From DUZB01 sp964407525 (GTDB taxonomy: Bacteria > Desulfobacterota > DSM-4660 > Desulfatiglandales > Desulfatiglandaceae): 57,913 nt of DNA. Position 1 is the stretch's first letter. The number at the start of each line of letters is the position of its first letter. Shown here piece after piece: positions 23,790 to 33,041 of the stretch. The position numbers and the translations under genes are program-made. The notes below the pieces were generated by a model, which was not told the origin of the DNA, made no database searches, and saw nothing but the letters and a program-made list of their open reading frames with translations. The stretch is taken from the NCBI GenBank assembly GCA_964407525.1, contig CAYOWC010000005.1, positions 1-57,913 of the forward strand, given 5' to 3'.

Positions 23790-26700
23790 TGTCGAATACT
23801 TCAGAAAAAGGGAATTTTTTCGTAAGGCGCCCCATTGTGGCCATGGTTATCGCTATTGTTACAGTGATCGTAGGGGTCGTTTTTCTCGCTGCTCTTCCCA
23901 TAGAACAATATCCCAATATCACCCCACCCATTGTTGAAGTGCGTGCTACCTATACCGGTGCCGATTCCATCAGTGTGGAACAGTCCGTGGCAACGCCCCT
24001 GGAGCAGCAGATCAACGGTGTGGACAATATGATTTATATGAAGTCCATCAACGCCAACGATGGGACCATGACGATCCAGACATCCTTCGATATCGGAACG
24101 GACCCGGATATGAATACCGTGTTCACCCAGAACCGGGTGGCAGCCGCCACGGCCAAGCTTCCGGAAGAAGTGAAGCGCTTCGGGGTGACTACGGAGAAAT
24201 CTCTTCCCAATATCCTGATGCTGATTGCCGTTACGTCAACAGATGGACGGTATAATCAGAATTTTCTCGGCAATTACGCACTCATCAATATCAAGGACAT
24301 CCTGGCGCGGATCAAGGGGATCGGGCGTGTCAACGTGATCGGAGCCAGCGATTATTCCATGCGTATCTGGATTAAACCCGACCGATTGTCGCAATTGGGT
24401 ATTACTGTGCCCGAGATCACGGAGGCCCTTCGTGCCCAGAGCGTCATTGTGCCCGGAGGAAAATTCGGTGCGGAGCCGGCGCCGCCGGGAACCGAATTCA
24501 CCTATACGGTCCGTTTGCCCGAGCGCCTGCAGTCGGAAAAAGAATTTGGCGAAGTGGTTATCCGAACGACGGATGATGGGGCCCAGGTAAAGATTAAACA
24601 TGTGGCCCGCGTGGAACTTGGAGTGGAGACATACGATGCCTTTACCAGGCTTGACGGCAGCGCATGCGCCATGATCGGCGTGTACCAGGCTCCGGGCTCC
24701 AATGCGGTGGAATTAGCAGCAGCGGTAAGGAAATCTATGGAAGAGCTTTCCGGTTCATTTCCGGAGAGTCTTCGCTACGATATTTCCCTGGATACCACGC
24801 TGGCTATTTCGGCCGGTATTGATGAAATCATCGAAACCCTGTTTATCGCCCTTGCCCTGGTGATCCTGGTGGTTTTCATCTTTATTCAGGACTGGCGGGC
24901 GGCCCTGATCCCCACCATCGCCATACCCGTGTCTCTTGTGGGCGCCTTCATGGTGTTTCCCTTGATCGGTTTTACCATCAACGTGCTGTCGCTTCTGGGA
25001 CTGGTTCTTGCTATCGGAATTGTGGTGGATGATGCCATTGTGGTGGTGGAAGCGGTCCAGGTCAATATTGAAAACGGCATGGATCCCAAAACAGCCACCA
25101 TGAAAGCGATGGAGGAGGTGACGGCGCCCGTCATAGCAACTACGCTTGTGCTTGTGGCGGTGTTTATCCCGGTGGCTGTCATGGGAGGCATTACTGGAAG
25201 CCTGTATCAGCAGTTTGCTATCACGGTTGCCGTTTCGGTCCTTTTTTCATCAGTGAATGCATTAACCCTGAGTCCTGCTCTCTGCGCTCTGCTGCTGAGG
25301 AAACGAAAACCGATGCGTGGTCCCCTTGGGGCGTTCTTCAGATTGTTCAACAAGGTCTTTGACAAATCCACGGATGCCTATGTGGGCTTTACAAAGGTGG
25401 TTGCAAGAAGGATATCCATCGGTGTGGTGTTTATGCTGATTCTCACCGTAGCTATGGGTTTTTTAGGGAAATTGGTTCCCGGTGGGTTTATGCCTGAAGA
25501 AGATATGGGATACCTTATGGTCAACATTCAGTTACCCGATGCGGCTTCTCTGCAACGAAGTGACGCGCTTTCCAAAAAAGTGGAAGCAATCATCAAGAAG
25601 TATCCTGAAGTGGAATTCATCACCGCGGCTGCGGGGTTCAGCCTTCTTTCAAACAGTATGTCTTCTAATTCGGGATTTATTTTTGTCTCCCTCAAGGATT
25701 GGGGTCTTCGAAAAAACACCGCCAACCAATTGGTGGATATGTTAAATATAGACTTTTTTCTCAACGTCAATGAGGCCCAGGTATTTGCATTCGGTCCCCC
25801 CGCCATTCCCGGCCTTGGGAGTGGTTCAGGATTTACACTGATGCTACAGGATAAAGGCGGAAATACCCCGGCGTTTCTGGCGGAACAGGCCGGAAAATTT
25901 ATTCAGGCGGCCAAGAAGCGACCTGAAATTGCATCTGTTTTCACCACCTTTCGTGCCAGCGTGCCCCAGCGGTACCTGGAAATCAACAAGGACAAGGCCC
26001 TGAAAGCGGGCGTTTCCCTGAACGATATGTATACCACCTTAGGCGCTTTTTTAGGGGGTGCCTATGTGAATGATTTCAACCGGTTCGGGAGACTGTATAA
26101 GGTGTTTATCCAGGCCGAACCCCAGTATCGGCTCAAGGAAAGCCAGATCAATTTTTTCTACGTGAATAACAGCAATGGGGATAGCGTCCCCCTGTCGACT
26201 TTTGTGACCGTCAAAGATATTGTGGGGCCCGATTTCACCAATCGCTTCAATCTATACAGGTCCGTAGAGATCACCGGCAGCCCGGCCGCCGGATATACGT
26301 CGACCCAGGCCATGGCGGCCCTCGAGGAAACGGCGGCTGAAGTATTGGACGAGGGCATGGGGTACGCGTGGAGCAATATGAGTTTCCAGGAGAAGAAATC
26401 CGCCGGGACGGGATCGATCGTTTTCGTCTTTTCACTTCTGTTTGTCTTTTTGATTCTCGCCGCACAGTATGAAAGCTGGTCGTTGCCTTTCAGTATCCTG
26501 TTGGGAACACCCTTTGCCATCTTCGGTGCATTCCTGGCTCTCTATGTGGCGCGAATGTTCAGCGCGAGTTTTGAACTCAATATTTTTGCTCAGATTGCCC
26601 TGGTGATGCTGATTGCCATGGCGGCCAAAAACGCTATTCTCATTGTGGAATTTGCCAAACTGGAATTTGATAAAGGCCTTAGCCTTTTTGATGCGGCGAT

Positions 26701-26947
26701 AAAGGCTGCAAAGTTGCGATTCAGACCCATATTGATGACGGCCTTTTCATTTATTCTGGGAGTCTTGCCTCTGGTAGTCGCTACGGGGGCCGGTGCCGAA
26801 GCAAGAGTGGTCATGGGGATGGCCCTGCTGGGAGGAATGACCCTGGCTACCCTGTTAGGTGTGTTCTTCTATCCCATGTTGTTTGTCCTGGTTGGCAAAA
26901 TCGGCCGATATGAAAAAAAGCGTGACCTTCAAAAGGAGCCGAGTTGA
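23789..26947 (+). CDS. RND multidrug efflux transporter (HAE1, AcrB type)
   Basis: The 1052-aa protein has the HAE1 layout: twelve membrane helices in two halves with large periplasmic loops. Motifs include RRPIVAMVIA at the start, GIVVDDAIVVVEAV with the two proton-relay aspartates in TM4, and GGMTLATLLGVFFYPMLFV near the end. It exports hydrophobic compounds by proton antiport. Length and hydrophobic pattern are complete. Substrates cannot be told from sequence. Confidence 0.95.
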   Translation: MSNTSEKGNFFVRRPIVAMVIAIVTVIVGVVFLAALPIEQYPNITPPIVEVRATYTGADSISVEQSVATPLEQQINGVDNMIYMKSINANDGTMTIQTSFDIGTDPDMNTVFTQNRVAAATAKLPEEVKRFGVTTEKSLPNILMLIAVTSTDGRYNQNFLGNYALINIKDILARIKGIGRVNVIGASDYSMRIWIKPDRLSQLGITVPEITEALRAQSVIVPGGKFGAEPAPPGTEFTYTVRLPERLQSEKEFGEVVIRTTDDGAQVKIKHVARVELGVETYDAFTRLDGSACAMIGVYQAPGSNAVELAAAVRKSMEELSGSFPESLRYDISLDTTLAISAGIDEIIETLFIALALVILVVFIFIQDWRAALIPTIAIPVSLVGAFMVFPLIGFTINVLSLLGLVLAIGIVVDDAIVVVEAVQVNIENGMDPKTATMKAMEEVTAPVIATTLVLVAVFIPVAVMGGITGSLYQQFAITVAVSVLFSSVNALTLSPALCALLLRKRKPMRGPLGAFFRLFNKVFDKSTDAYVGFTKVVARRISIGVVFMLILTVAMGFLGKLVPGGFMPEEDMGYLMVNIQLPDAASLQRSDALSKKVEAIIKKYPEVEFITAAAGFSLLSNSMSSNSGFIFVSLKDWGLRKNTANQLVDMLNIDFFLNVNEAQVFAFGPPAIPGLGSGSGFTLMLQDKGGNTPAFLAEQAGKFIQAAKKRPEIASVFTTFRASVPQRYLEINKDKALKAGVSLNDMYTTLGAFLGGAYVNDFNRFGRLYKVFIQAEPQYRLKESQINFFYVNNSNGDSVPLSTFVTVKDIVGPDFTNRFNLYRSVEITGSPAAGYTSTQAMAALEETAAEVLDEGMGYAWSNMSFQEKKSAGTGSIVFVFSLLFVFLILAAQYESWSLPFSILLGTPFAIFGAFLALYVARMFSASFELNIFAQIALVMLIAMAAKNAILIVEFAKLEFDKGLSLFDAAIKAAKLRFRPILMTAFSFILGVLPLVVATGAGAEARVVMGMALLGGMTLATLLGVFFYPMLFVLVGKIGRYEKKRDLQKEPS

Positions 26948-26954
26948 GAAAACC

Positions 26955-28430
26955 ATGAACCGGTATTCTTTAAAAAATTGCTTGAAGGCCGTTGCTGTGT
27001 TGGTCTTCATTCTTGTTTCGGGTTGTACGGTTGGCCCGGATTTCAAGAAGCCGGTGGTTGAAACACCTGAAAACTACCGGTCCGACAATATGCCGGTGGA
27101 ACCGGAGGTGAACCTGGAATGGTGGAAACTGTTCAATGATCCGGTTCTCTATGCGTTTGTGACAATGGCCCTTGAAAACAACAGGGACCTGCAAGTTGCC
27201 GCCGGTCGTGTGGAAGAGGCACGCGCTTCAGTGGGCTTCACGCGTGCGGACCAGTTTCCCCATCTCAATATTCAAGGAGGGGCCGGAACAGGAAATTTCG
27301 GGGGTGGCTCGAGATCGGATGACAGGAACAGCAGCTATTATATCTCTCCCATGGTGAATTGGGAAATTGACTTCTGGGGAAAATTCAGCAGGGCCACGGA
27401 AGCCGCAAGGGCCCAGTTCATGGCTTCCGAATACGCCCTCAGGACCGTCCAGATCAGTTTGATATCGGAGGTGGTCGGGGTCTATTACCTGCTGCTGGAT
27501 TACCACCTGCGGCTCCAGATTTCCAAGTCGACCCTGAAGTCAAGGGAAAACAGTCTGGACATTATTCAAAAGAGGTTCGATCGGGGAATTATTCCCGAAC
27601 TGGATGTAAACCAGGCGCAGATCCAGAAAGAGATCGCCGCTTCCGCTATCCCGTTGTATGAACGCTCCGCTGCCAGAACGGAAAACGCGATGAGTATCCT
27701 TCTCGGTAAACTTCCCGGATCCATAAAGATTGGAAAAGGCCTTACAAGCCAGACCGTACCTCCCGTTATTCCGGTAGATCTGCCTTCCAACCTCCTGGAG
27801 CGAAGGCCTGATGTCAACCAGGCCATGAACATCCTCAAAGCGCAAACGGCAAATATTGGCGTAGCGGAAGCCTATAGGCTCCCCTCCATTACCCTGACGG
27901 GCCTTTTCGGTCTTGCCAGTACCCAGTTGTCCTCCCTCACGTCGTCGGGAGGCATATGGTCTGTCCAGGGTGGCCTTTTCGGGCCGATTTTCGAGTTCTA
28001 TAAAAACATCAGGCGTGTGGAGATTGAAGAGGCAAAGACCAAACAGGCCTTGGCCTTTTACGAGAACACCGCTCTGATCGCATTCAGAGAAGTGGAAGAT
28101 GCCCTGGTGGACATCAGTACCTACAAAAATCAGATCGTTTCCGTAGGCAATAAGGTGAAGGCCGCAAAAAATGCGAACAGGCTGTCAAAATTGCGGTATG
28201 ACAAAGGCGTCAGTAGCTATCTTGAAGTCCTGGAAACGGAGCGGGCCCTTTTTTCCGCTGAGCTGGAGCTTTCGGAGTTGAGACAGCAGTACCTGAACAG
28301 TTATGTGGGCTTGTACAAGGCCCTGGGCGGCGGATGGATTACCAAAGAAGAAAAGGAAAAGGCCGAGACTGTTTCCAAAATGGACTCACGGAAAGAGCGA
28401 TCGGATTTGAAAAAGCTCTGGATGCCTTGA
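26955..28430 (+). CDS. Outer-membrane efflux lipoprotein (OprM/NodT family)
   Basis: This 491-aa protein starts with a lipoprotein signal (lipobox VSGC) followed by TVGPDFKKP, the hallmark N-terminus of NodT/OprM proteins. Two repeated halves of long helices and barrel strands follow (WEIDFWGKFSRATEAARA; FGPIFEFYKNIRRVEIEEA). It forms the outer-membrane exit duct. ATG at 26955 is chosen because it begins the lipoprotein signal; AAGGAG lies in the end of the RND gene. Confidence 0.92.
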   Translation: MNRYSLKNCLKAVAVLVFILVSGCTVGPDFKKPVVETPENYRSDNMPVEPEVNLEWWKLFNDPVLYAFVTMALENNRDLQVAAGRVEEARASVGFTRADQFPHLNIQGGAGTGNFGGGSRSDDRNSSYYISPMVNWEIDFWGKFSRATEAARAQFMASEYALRTVQISLISEVVGVYYLLLDYHLRLQISKSTLKSRENSLDIIQKRFDRGIIPELDVNQAQIQKEIAASAIPLYERSAARTENAMSILLGKLPGSIKIGKGLTSQTVPPVIPVDLPSNLLERRPDVNQAMNILKAQTANIGVAEAYRLPSITLTGLFGLASTQLSSLTSSGGIWSVQGGLFGPIFEFYKNIRRVEIEEAKTKQALAFYENTALIAFREVEDALVDISTYKNQIVSVGNKVKAAKNANRLSKLRYDKGVSSYLEVLETERALFSAELELSELRQQYLNSYVGLYKALGGGWITKEEKEKAETVSKMDSRKERSDLKKLWMP

Positions 28431-28441
28431 GTATTTCACGA

Positions 28442-29329
28442 ATGGATGCACGGTTGAAAATGCTGGGCTGGATGCTGTTTCTATTTTCTTTTGTCCTTTT
28501 TTCAGGGCCTTTTCATCTGTCTGCAACCGCTGAAGAACCGGAAACCATTACCTGGCTGATTCTTGATCTGCCGCCCCTTTTTATTACAACAGGTCCCGAT
28601 GCGGGAGACGGGATTGCAGATCAGATTCAGAAAATGATCATCAAGGGGTTGAAGGGGCGCCGTTCCGAGACCCGGGTTGCCAACGCATCGCGTATCGCGA
28701 AGGAACTCAACCAGGACAGGAAGGTGTGCTTCGCCGGTGAATTCTACGGAAATCCGGCTTTTCTCACCTCCATACCCACCATTGCTCTTCCTTCCCACAA
28801 CCTGATTGTTCTTAAGGAGAATGCCCATCTTTTCGGAAGCGGCAAAAAGGTTTCTTTAGAGAACCTTTTGCAGAACCAGGACTTGATCTTTGGCACGGCC
28901 GAAAACCGCCTGTACGGTCCTGAGCTGGACACTGTTCTAAGGCAATATTCCGGGTCGAAGAACGTGTACGCCAGGAGCGGAAAAGATACGCTGGAGGGGT
29001 TGTTAGGGATGTTAGATAAAAAAAGGGTCCATTATATTATTGAATACCCTGTCTCTATTCGGTATGCCGCGGAAAAAGCCGGGATATGGGATCGGCTGGC
29101 CATTATTCCCATTCAGGAAAATTCCAAGGCCCTTCCCATAAGAGGAGCCGTACGCTGTCCCGATACGCTGTGGGGACGCCGTTTGATTAGAGAGATCAAC
29201 GACGTTCTCAGGACGATTCGTCCGACACCTGAATACCGCAGGATCATGAAAGACTGGATTGTGACGCCTGGAAATGCAGAAGACTATTGGAAAATCCATG
29301 AAAATCATGTCCTGAAGATTACGGAGTAA
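28442..29329 (+). CDS. Periplasmic solute-binding-like protein (TIGR02285-like)
   Basis: The 295-aa protein has a signal peptide (about 1-28) and a type 2 periplasmic-binding fold like extracellular solute-binding family 3: TWLILDLPPLFI at the start, then LIVLKENAHLFGSG and RIMKDWIVTPGN near the end. It resembles the TIGR02285 group, whose function is unknown. No ABC permease is nearby; it directly follows the efflux channel gene by 11 bp. The start could also be the ATG at 28460. Confidence 0.7.
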   Translation: MDARLKMLGWMLFLFSFVLFSGPFHLSATAEEPETITWLILDLPPLFITTGPDAGDGIADQIQKMIIKGLKGRRSETRVANASRIAKELNQDRKVCFAGEFYGNPAFLTSIPTIALPSHNLIVLKENAHLFGSGKKVSLENLLQNQDLIFGTAENRLYGPELDTVLRQYSGSKNVYARSGKDTLEGLLGMLDKKRVHYIIEYPVSIRYAAEKAGIWDRLAIIPIQENSKALPIRGAVRCPDTLWGRRLIREINDVLRTIRPTPEYRRIMKDWIVTPGNAEDYWKIHENHVLKITE

Positions 29330-29355
29330 AGGGCTGCTGTTTACATAGGAACCAT

Positions 29356-30702
29356 TTGAACAAACCAAGAAACGATGAGTCGCGATCTTTCAAGTTGATC
29401 ACCCTTGGCTGCAAGGTGAACCAATACGAATCCGCCTGTTTTAATGAGGCCTTTTCCGAAGCGGGCCTGAGGCAGGGTAAGGGTGATGATACCTGCGACC
29501 TGATTGTGGTCAATACATGTATCGTTACCCTCAGGGCGGCGCACCAGTCCCGGCAGGCTATTCGAAAAGCCATAAGGGAAAATCCCGGGGCATATGTTGC
29601 CGCCATCGGTTGTTATGCCCAAGCCTATCCTGAAGAAATTCAGGCGATAGACGGGGTGAATCTTGTGGTGGACAACCGGTCAAAGTTAGAAGTCATTGAT
29701 ACGGTCTTGAATGCCGGAAATTCGAAAGAACAGGTTTCAGCCCTCAGGGCGTTTGAGGAAAATACTCCTTTTGATTTTCTCCAAATCAACCGGTTCCCGG
29801 GAAGGGCCAGGGCTTACCTCAAAATACAGGACGGGTGCCGGTCTTTTTGCAGTTACTGTATTGTTCCCATGACCCGGGGACCTTATCGAAGTCTTTCCCC
29901 TGAAAATGTCCTTTCCGCCCTTCACGCTTTTTCGGAAAATGGCCACAAAGAGGTGGTTCTCACTGGAATCCATCTCGGAAAATACGGGTTGGATTTACCG
30001 GGGGAGCAAAATCTCGTTGCCCTGCTCCGCGCCATCGGGAAGGAAGGATTCCCGTTGCGGATACGACTCAGCTCTTTGGAACCCAACGAAATCGAGATGG
30101 AGCTGATGGAAATGGTTGCGTCCCGGGATTGGCTCTGCCGGCATTTTCACATCCCGCTTCAAAGTGGCGATGATGGGGTGCTGAAGCGAATGAACCGGAC
30201 CTATCCTTCGGCGGTTTTTAAAAAAGTAGTCGAAACCCTTTATGAATTGATTCCAGATGTGGGCATCGGCGTTGATGTCATGACAGGGTTTCCCGGGGAA
30301 GATCCGGTTGCTCATAGGAACAGCTATTCTTTGATCCAAGACCTGCCGGTGTCCTATCTGCATGTATTCCCTTTCTCCCCAAGGCCGGGGACGAGAGCCT
30401 GGGATTTCGAAGGGAGAATCGACCCGGCAACCCTTAAAGAAAGGGCGGCGGAGCTGCGGGTGCTAAGCCTGGAAAAAAAGCGCCGTTTCTATCGTGATTG
30501 TCTCAAAAAGCGGTACCCTGTACTGATTGAAGGGGTTGATTCAAGCCGGGAAGGCTTTATGAAAGGGACAAGCGACAATTATCTGCCCGTTTTTTTCCCG
30601 GGAAATATGGCTTTGAAAGGTGAAATCGTCCAGGTCCGCATGGAGCGTGTGGAGGAAAATGTTGTGGTGGGGTCGATTGCAAGCTTGAAATTTGAAATTT
30701 GA
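29356..30702 (+). CDS. mtaB: tRNA (t6A37) methylthiotransferase MtaB
   Basis: The 448-aa radical SAM enzyme adds a methylthio group to t6A at position 37 of tRNAs reading ANN codons. The N-terminal UPF0004 domain begins LITLGCKVNQYESACF, typical of MtaB rather than MiaB or RimO. The radical SAM cluster is CRSFCSYC (C161, C165, C168), followed by a C-terminal TRAM-like domain. The start is TTG at 29356 with AGGAA five bases upstream. The last codons (LKFEI, stop) are formed by a 7-bp tandem repeat. Confidence 0.92.
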   Translation: MNKPRNDESRSFKLITLGCKVNQYESACFNEAFSEAGLRQGKGDDTCDLIVVNTCIVTLRAAHQSRQAIRKAIRENPGAYVAAIGCYAQAYPEEIQAIDGVNLVVDNRSKLEVIDTVLNAGNSKEQVSALRAFEENTPFDFLQINRFPGRARAYLKIQDGCRSFCSYCIVPMTRGPYRSLSPENVLSALHAFSENGHKEVVLTGIHLGKYGLDLPGEQNLVALLRAIGKEGFPLRIRLSSLEPNEIEMELMEMVASRDWLCRHFHIPLQSGDDGVLKRMNRTYPSAVFKKVVETLYELIPDVGIGVDVMTGFPGEDPVAHRNSYSLIQDLPVSYLHVFPFSPRPGTRAWDFEGRIDPATLKERAAELRVLSLEKKRRFYRDCLKKRYPVLIEGVDSSREGFMKGTSDNYLPVFFPGNMALKGEIVQVRMERVEENVVVGSIASLKFEI

Positions 30703-30752
30703 AATTGGAGGCACGCGATTATTTAGGTGGGCGCCAGGTATCAAATTTCAAG
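30685..30752. repeat. Inverted heptad repeat overlapping the end of mtaB
   Basis: TTGAAAT is repeated three times at 30685-30705, and the inverted form (TCAAATTTCAAG, 30741-30752) lies 35 bp further on. A perfect 12-bp inverted repeat (30684-30695 with 30741-30752) results. The unit supplies the mtaB stop codon. Confidence 0.7.
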
Positions 30753-30829
30753 TTTCCTGACTTCGTACGAGAAAAATCTCTTTGGAGATCAAACATCATG
30801 ATCTCGAAAAACATTATCTTGAAACTACA

Positions 30830-31129
30830 CTACATCTCACCTAACGGCCTTTGAAACGTGTAGTCTGCAGGGTCAGATACCAGTTTCTGGTAGGCTTCGT
30901 CCTGGTTTCCCCCCGGGATCGAGAAGGGGAGAGAAATGACATAGGTAATGCTGCCCAGAGCTGTTGCTATGATTCCCATAGGTCGTAAGATCACAAGGTC
31001 AAAGGCCATCTGCCCCCCCTTATCTCCCATGGATTCATAATGTTCTTCCGCCAGGGCTAAGGGTGCCAGGTGGGAAAAAATCAGGAACGAAACGGACAAA
31101 ATAACCATAGGCAGCAGTCTTTTTTTCAT
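30830..31129 (-). CDS. Small exported protein with a conserved hydrophobic segment
   Basis: The 99-aa protein has a clear signal peptide (about 1-27, ending LALAEE) and a second hydrophobic Gly-containing segment (MGIIATALGSITYVISLPFS). A conserved-looking tail (AYQKLVSDPADYTFQRPLG) follows. Similar small proteins are common in deltaproteobacteria, but the function is unknown. It has its own promoter candidate at 31163-31191 and points away from the ArsA gene. Confidence 0.7.
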   Translation of the reverse strand: MKKRLLPMVILSVSFLIFSHLAPLALAEEHYESMGDKGGQMAFDLVILRPMGIIATALGSITYVISLPFSIPGGNQDEAYQKLVSDPADYTFQRPLGEM

Positions 31130-31162
31130 GGTATTCTCCTTTGTTAACGGTAAACTTCCTAT

Positions 31163-31191
31163 ATGTTATCCAGTCGTGATGTTAAATTCAA
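31163..31191 (-). promoter_or_regulatory. Promoter candidate for the small exported protein
   Basis: On the minus strand TTGAAT (31186-31191) and TAACAT (31163-31168) are 17 bp apart, each 4/6 to consensus. The palindrome AGAAATTTCT (31191-31200) touches the -35 box. The stretch 31201-31367 holds nothing else I can name. Confidence 0.4.
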
Positions 31192-31367
31192 GAAATTTCT
31201 ACGCTTCCTTCCCATGAACACCATTTAGAGAAGCGATTACTTCTGTTCGACATTTTGGTTATTCTCGCTTGAGAAATCTCTGTGGATTGGAATAAGGGTT
31301 CCTGAAAGAAATTGGTTTACCTTTTAAACGCCCCATCGATGTGATAAAATGTCTTTAATTAACCACT

Positions 31368-31530
31368 TAAAAGATGCAATTAGCGGTTAGCTATTAGCCG
31401 CACAAAATCAGTGACTTACGGTGCAATAGGTTTATGTCAAAAAGTGAGAGCCTCAACATGGAAAAAAGTCATTCAAATGCTTGATAATTTTAAGCTAACG
31501 GCTATGTAAAAGCTAATTGCAGCTTTTAGG
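31368..31530 (+). mobile_element. Heptad-armed palindromic element, copy 3
   Basis: This 163-bp copy runs from TAAAAGATGCAATTAGC to GCTAATTGCAGCTTTTAGG. The left arm (31380-31400) has three heptads instead of four and the right arm (31494-31518) is 3 bp shorter than in the other copies. AACCACT (31361-31367) and AACCATT (31531-31537) flank it, six of seven matching. It ends 33 bp before the ArsA-like gene. Confidence 0.8.
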
Positions 31531-31563
31531 AACCATTCAACTATTCTTGGATGAGGGGGCAAG

Positions 31564-32745
31564 ATGCGAATTATTTTTTTTGCCGGCAAGGGCGGAGTCG
31601 GCAAGACCAGCGTGGCTGCGGCAACCGGGATCAGGGCGGCAGAGCAGGGATTCAAGACCGTGATTATGTCCTTGGACATGGCCCACAGTCTTTCAGATAT
31701 TTTTGATCTGAAAAAAAACCTGGTAGATCAAAGCCGGGGGCAAACGGTCAAAATTAGAGAGAACCTGTGGATTCAAGAACTGGACATCCAGGAGGAGATT
31801 GAAAAAAATTGGGGAGATATCCACCAATACCTTTCCACCCTCTTGAACACCACGGGTCTGGATGAAATTTTGGCTGAAGAACTGGCCATCCTGCCTGGTA
31901 TGGAGGAAGTCAGCCTGCTTCTCTACATCAATCAGTATGTTCGAGAGAAGGAATTCGATGTGGTTCTCCTGGATTGCGCCCCTACCGGCGAATCTCTCCG
32001 GTTTATCAGCATCCCAACCACGCTGGAATGGTATATCAAGAAGATATTCAAAATGGAGAGGGCCATAGCCAGGGTTGCGCGCCCGATAGTGAAGCGTTTG
32101 TATGACATCCCCCTTCCCGGGGAAGATTATTTCCAGGGGGTTGAGAAACTTTTCAATCGGCTCAAGGGCGTGGATAAAATTCTGATTGACCCGGAAACGA
32201 CTACAGTCCGCCTGGTTGCAAACCCGGAAAAAATTGTTTTAAAAGAAACGCAGCGGGCGTACATGTATTTTTCTTTGTACCGAATGAGCGTAGATGCGAT
32301 CATTATGAACCGGGTTATCCCCGATACCGTCAAGGAGCCCTATTTTGAAAACTGGCGAAAAAGCCAGGAGGAATATCTCAAAGAGGCCGCAGCTTATTTC
32401 AATCCGGTTCCTATTTTTCCAGTACATCTGTTCCAAGGCGAAGTTCTGGGGCAGGACAGCCTCGCGGATCTGGCCAATAAAATCTACGGGGACAGAAATC
32501 CGCTGGATCGCTTTTTTGATGGAGAGCCCTACACTTTCAAGAAGTCCGACGGGAAATACCTTTTGAAGTTGAAGCTTCCTTTCATTGACAAGCAGGATGT
32601 GGACCTGAATAAGATTGGCGACGAATTGGTTGTTCGCGTGGGGAGCTTTAAAAAGCATATTCTTCTTCCACGTCAGGTGGCTGCTTTTGATGTGGCGAGC
32701 GCAAAGTTGGATGGGGAGTATTTGCAGATTCATTTTGAGACGTAG
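31564..32745 (+). CDS. ArsA/Get3-family ATPase with C-terminal Hsp20-like domain
   Basis: The 393-aa protein has a deviant Walker A GKGGVGKT (8-15), switch I DMAHSLSDIF and switch II LLDCAPTGESLRF, as in ArsA and Get3. Residues about 320-393 (GKYLLKLKLPF to EYLQIHF) form an alpha-crystallin-like domain seen in one bacterial subgroup. Only one ATPase unit is present and the metal-binding cysteines of arsenite pumps are absent. A role in handling membrane proteins or another client is more likely than arsenite export; this is inference. The ribosome binding site GAGGGGG is strong. A 76-aa gene follows 10 bp downstream. Confidence 0.85.
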   Translation: MRIIFFAGKGGVGKTSVAAATGIRAAEQGFKTVIMSLDMAHSLSDIFDLKKNLVDQSRGQTVKIRENLWIQELDIQEEIEKNWGDIHQYLSTLLNTTGLDEILAEELAILPGMEEVSLLLYINQYVREKEFDVVLLDCAPTGESLRFISIPTTLEWYIKKIFKMERAIARVARPIVKRLYDIPLPGEDYFQGVEKLFNRLKGVDKILIDPETTTVRLVANPEKIVLKETQRAYMYFSLYRMSVDAIIMNRVIPDTVKEPYFENWRKSQEEYLKEAAAYFNPVPIFPVHLFQGEVLGQDSLADLANKIYGDRNPLDRFFDGEPYTFKKSDGKYLLKLKLPFIDKQDVDLNKIGDELVVRVGSFKKHILLPRQVAAFDVASAKLDGEYLQIHFET

Positions 32746-32755
32746 GGGGGCAAAG

Positions 32756-32986
32756 ATGGGAAAAGAAAGTGATGAAAATAAGACAGCTTCCTGCCCGGTT
32801 GGGGAATTATTCCAGGAGCTGGAAAAGATGTGTGGAAAGAAGCCCGAGTTCATGCAACACCTGCGGCAATCCCGCCTGGAGTTTCTGAAAGCGGCAAAAT
32901 GCCTGCTTGATGCAAAAATCGAGAGCCTCGAAAAGAAGAGCGATCCGGCAAGCAGAAAGAAGGCCGTGAAAATAAAGGTGGAATAG
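32756..32986 (+). CDS. Small helical protein following the ArsA-like ATPase
   Basis: The 76-aa protein is charged and predicted helical (VGELFQELEKMCGKKPEF; RLEFLKAAKCLLDAKIESL), ending in a basic tail. It has two or three cysteines but no known motif. It follows the ATPase gene by 10 bp with GGGGGG upstream and is probably co-translated with it, so it may be a partner or client adaptor. No family is recognised. Confidence 0.65.
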   Translation: MGKESDENKTASCPVGELFQELEKMCGKKPEFMQHLRQSRLEFLKAAKCLLDAKIESLEKKSDPASRKKAVKIKVE

Positions 32987-33041
32987 ATGTTCCATCTTAT
33001 CGCGAAGCAAGGGCCGAATACCCCGCCGCTTGCGGCATCGA

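Noticed and set aside
5113..31530. CRISPR-like interpretation of the repeated TTAGC elements
   Set aside because: The copies are 13 kb apart, palindromic and 163-173 bp long, with no spacer pattern and no cas genes.
31564..32745. Arsenite efflux ATPase
   Set aside because: It has a single ATPase unit, no metal-binding cysteines, and no arsB or arsR gene nearby.
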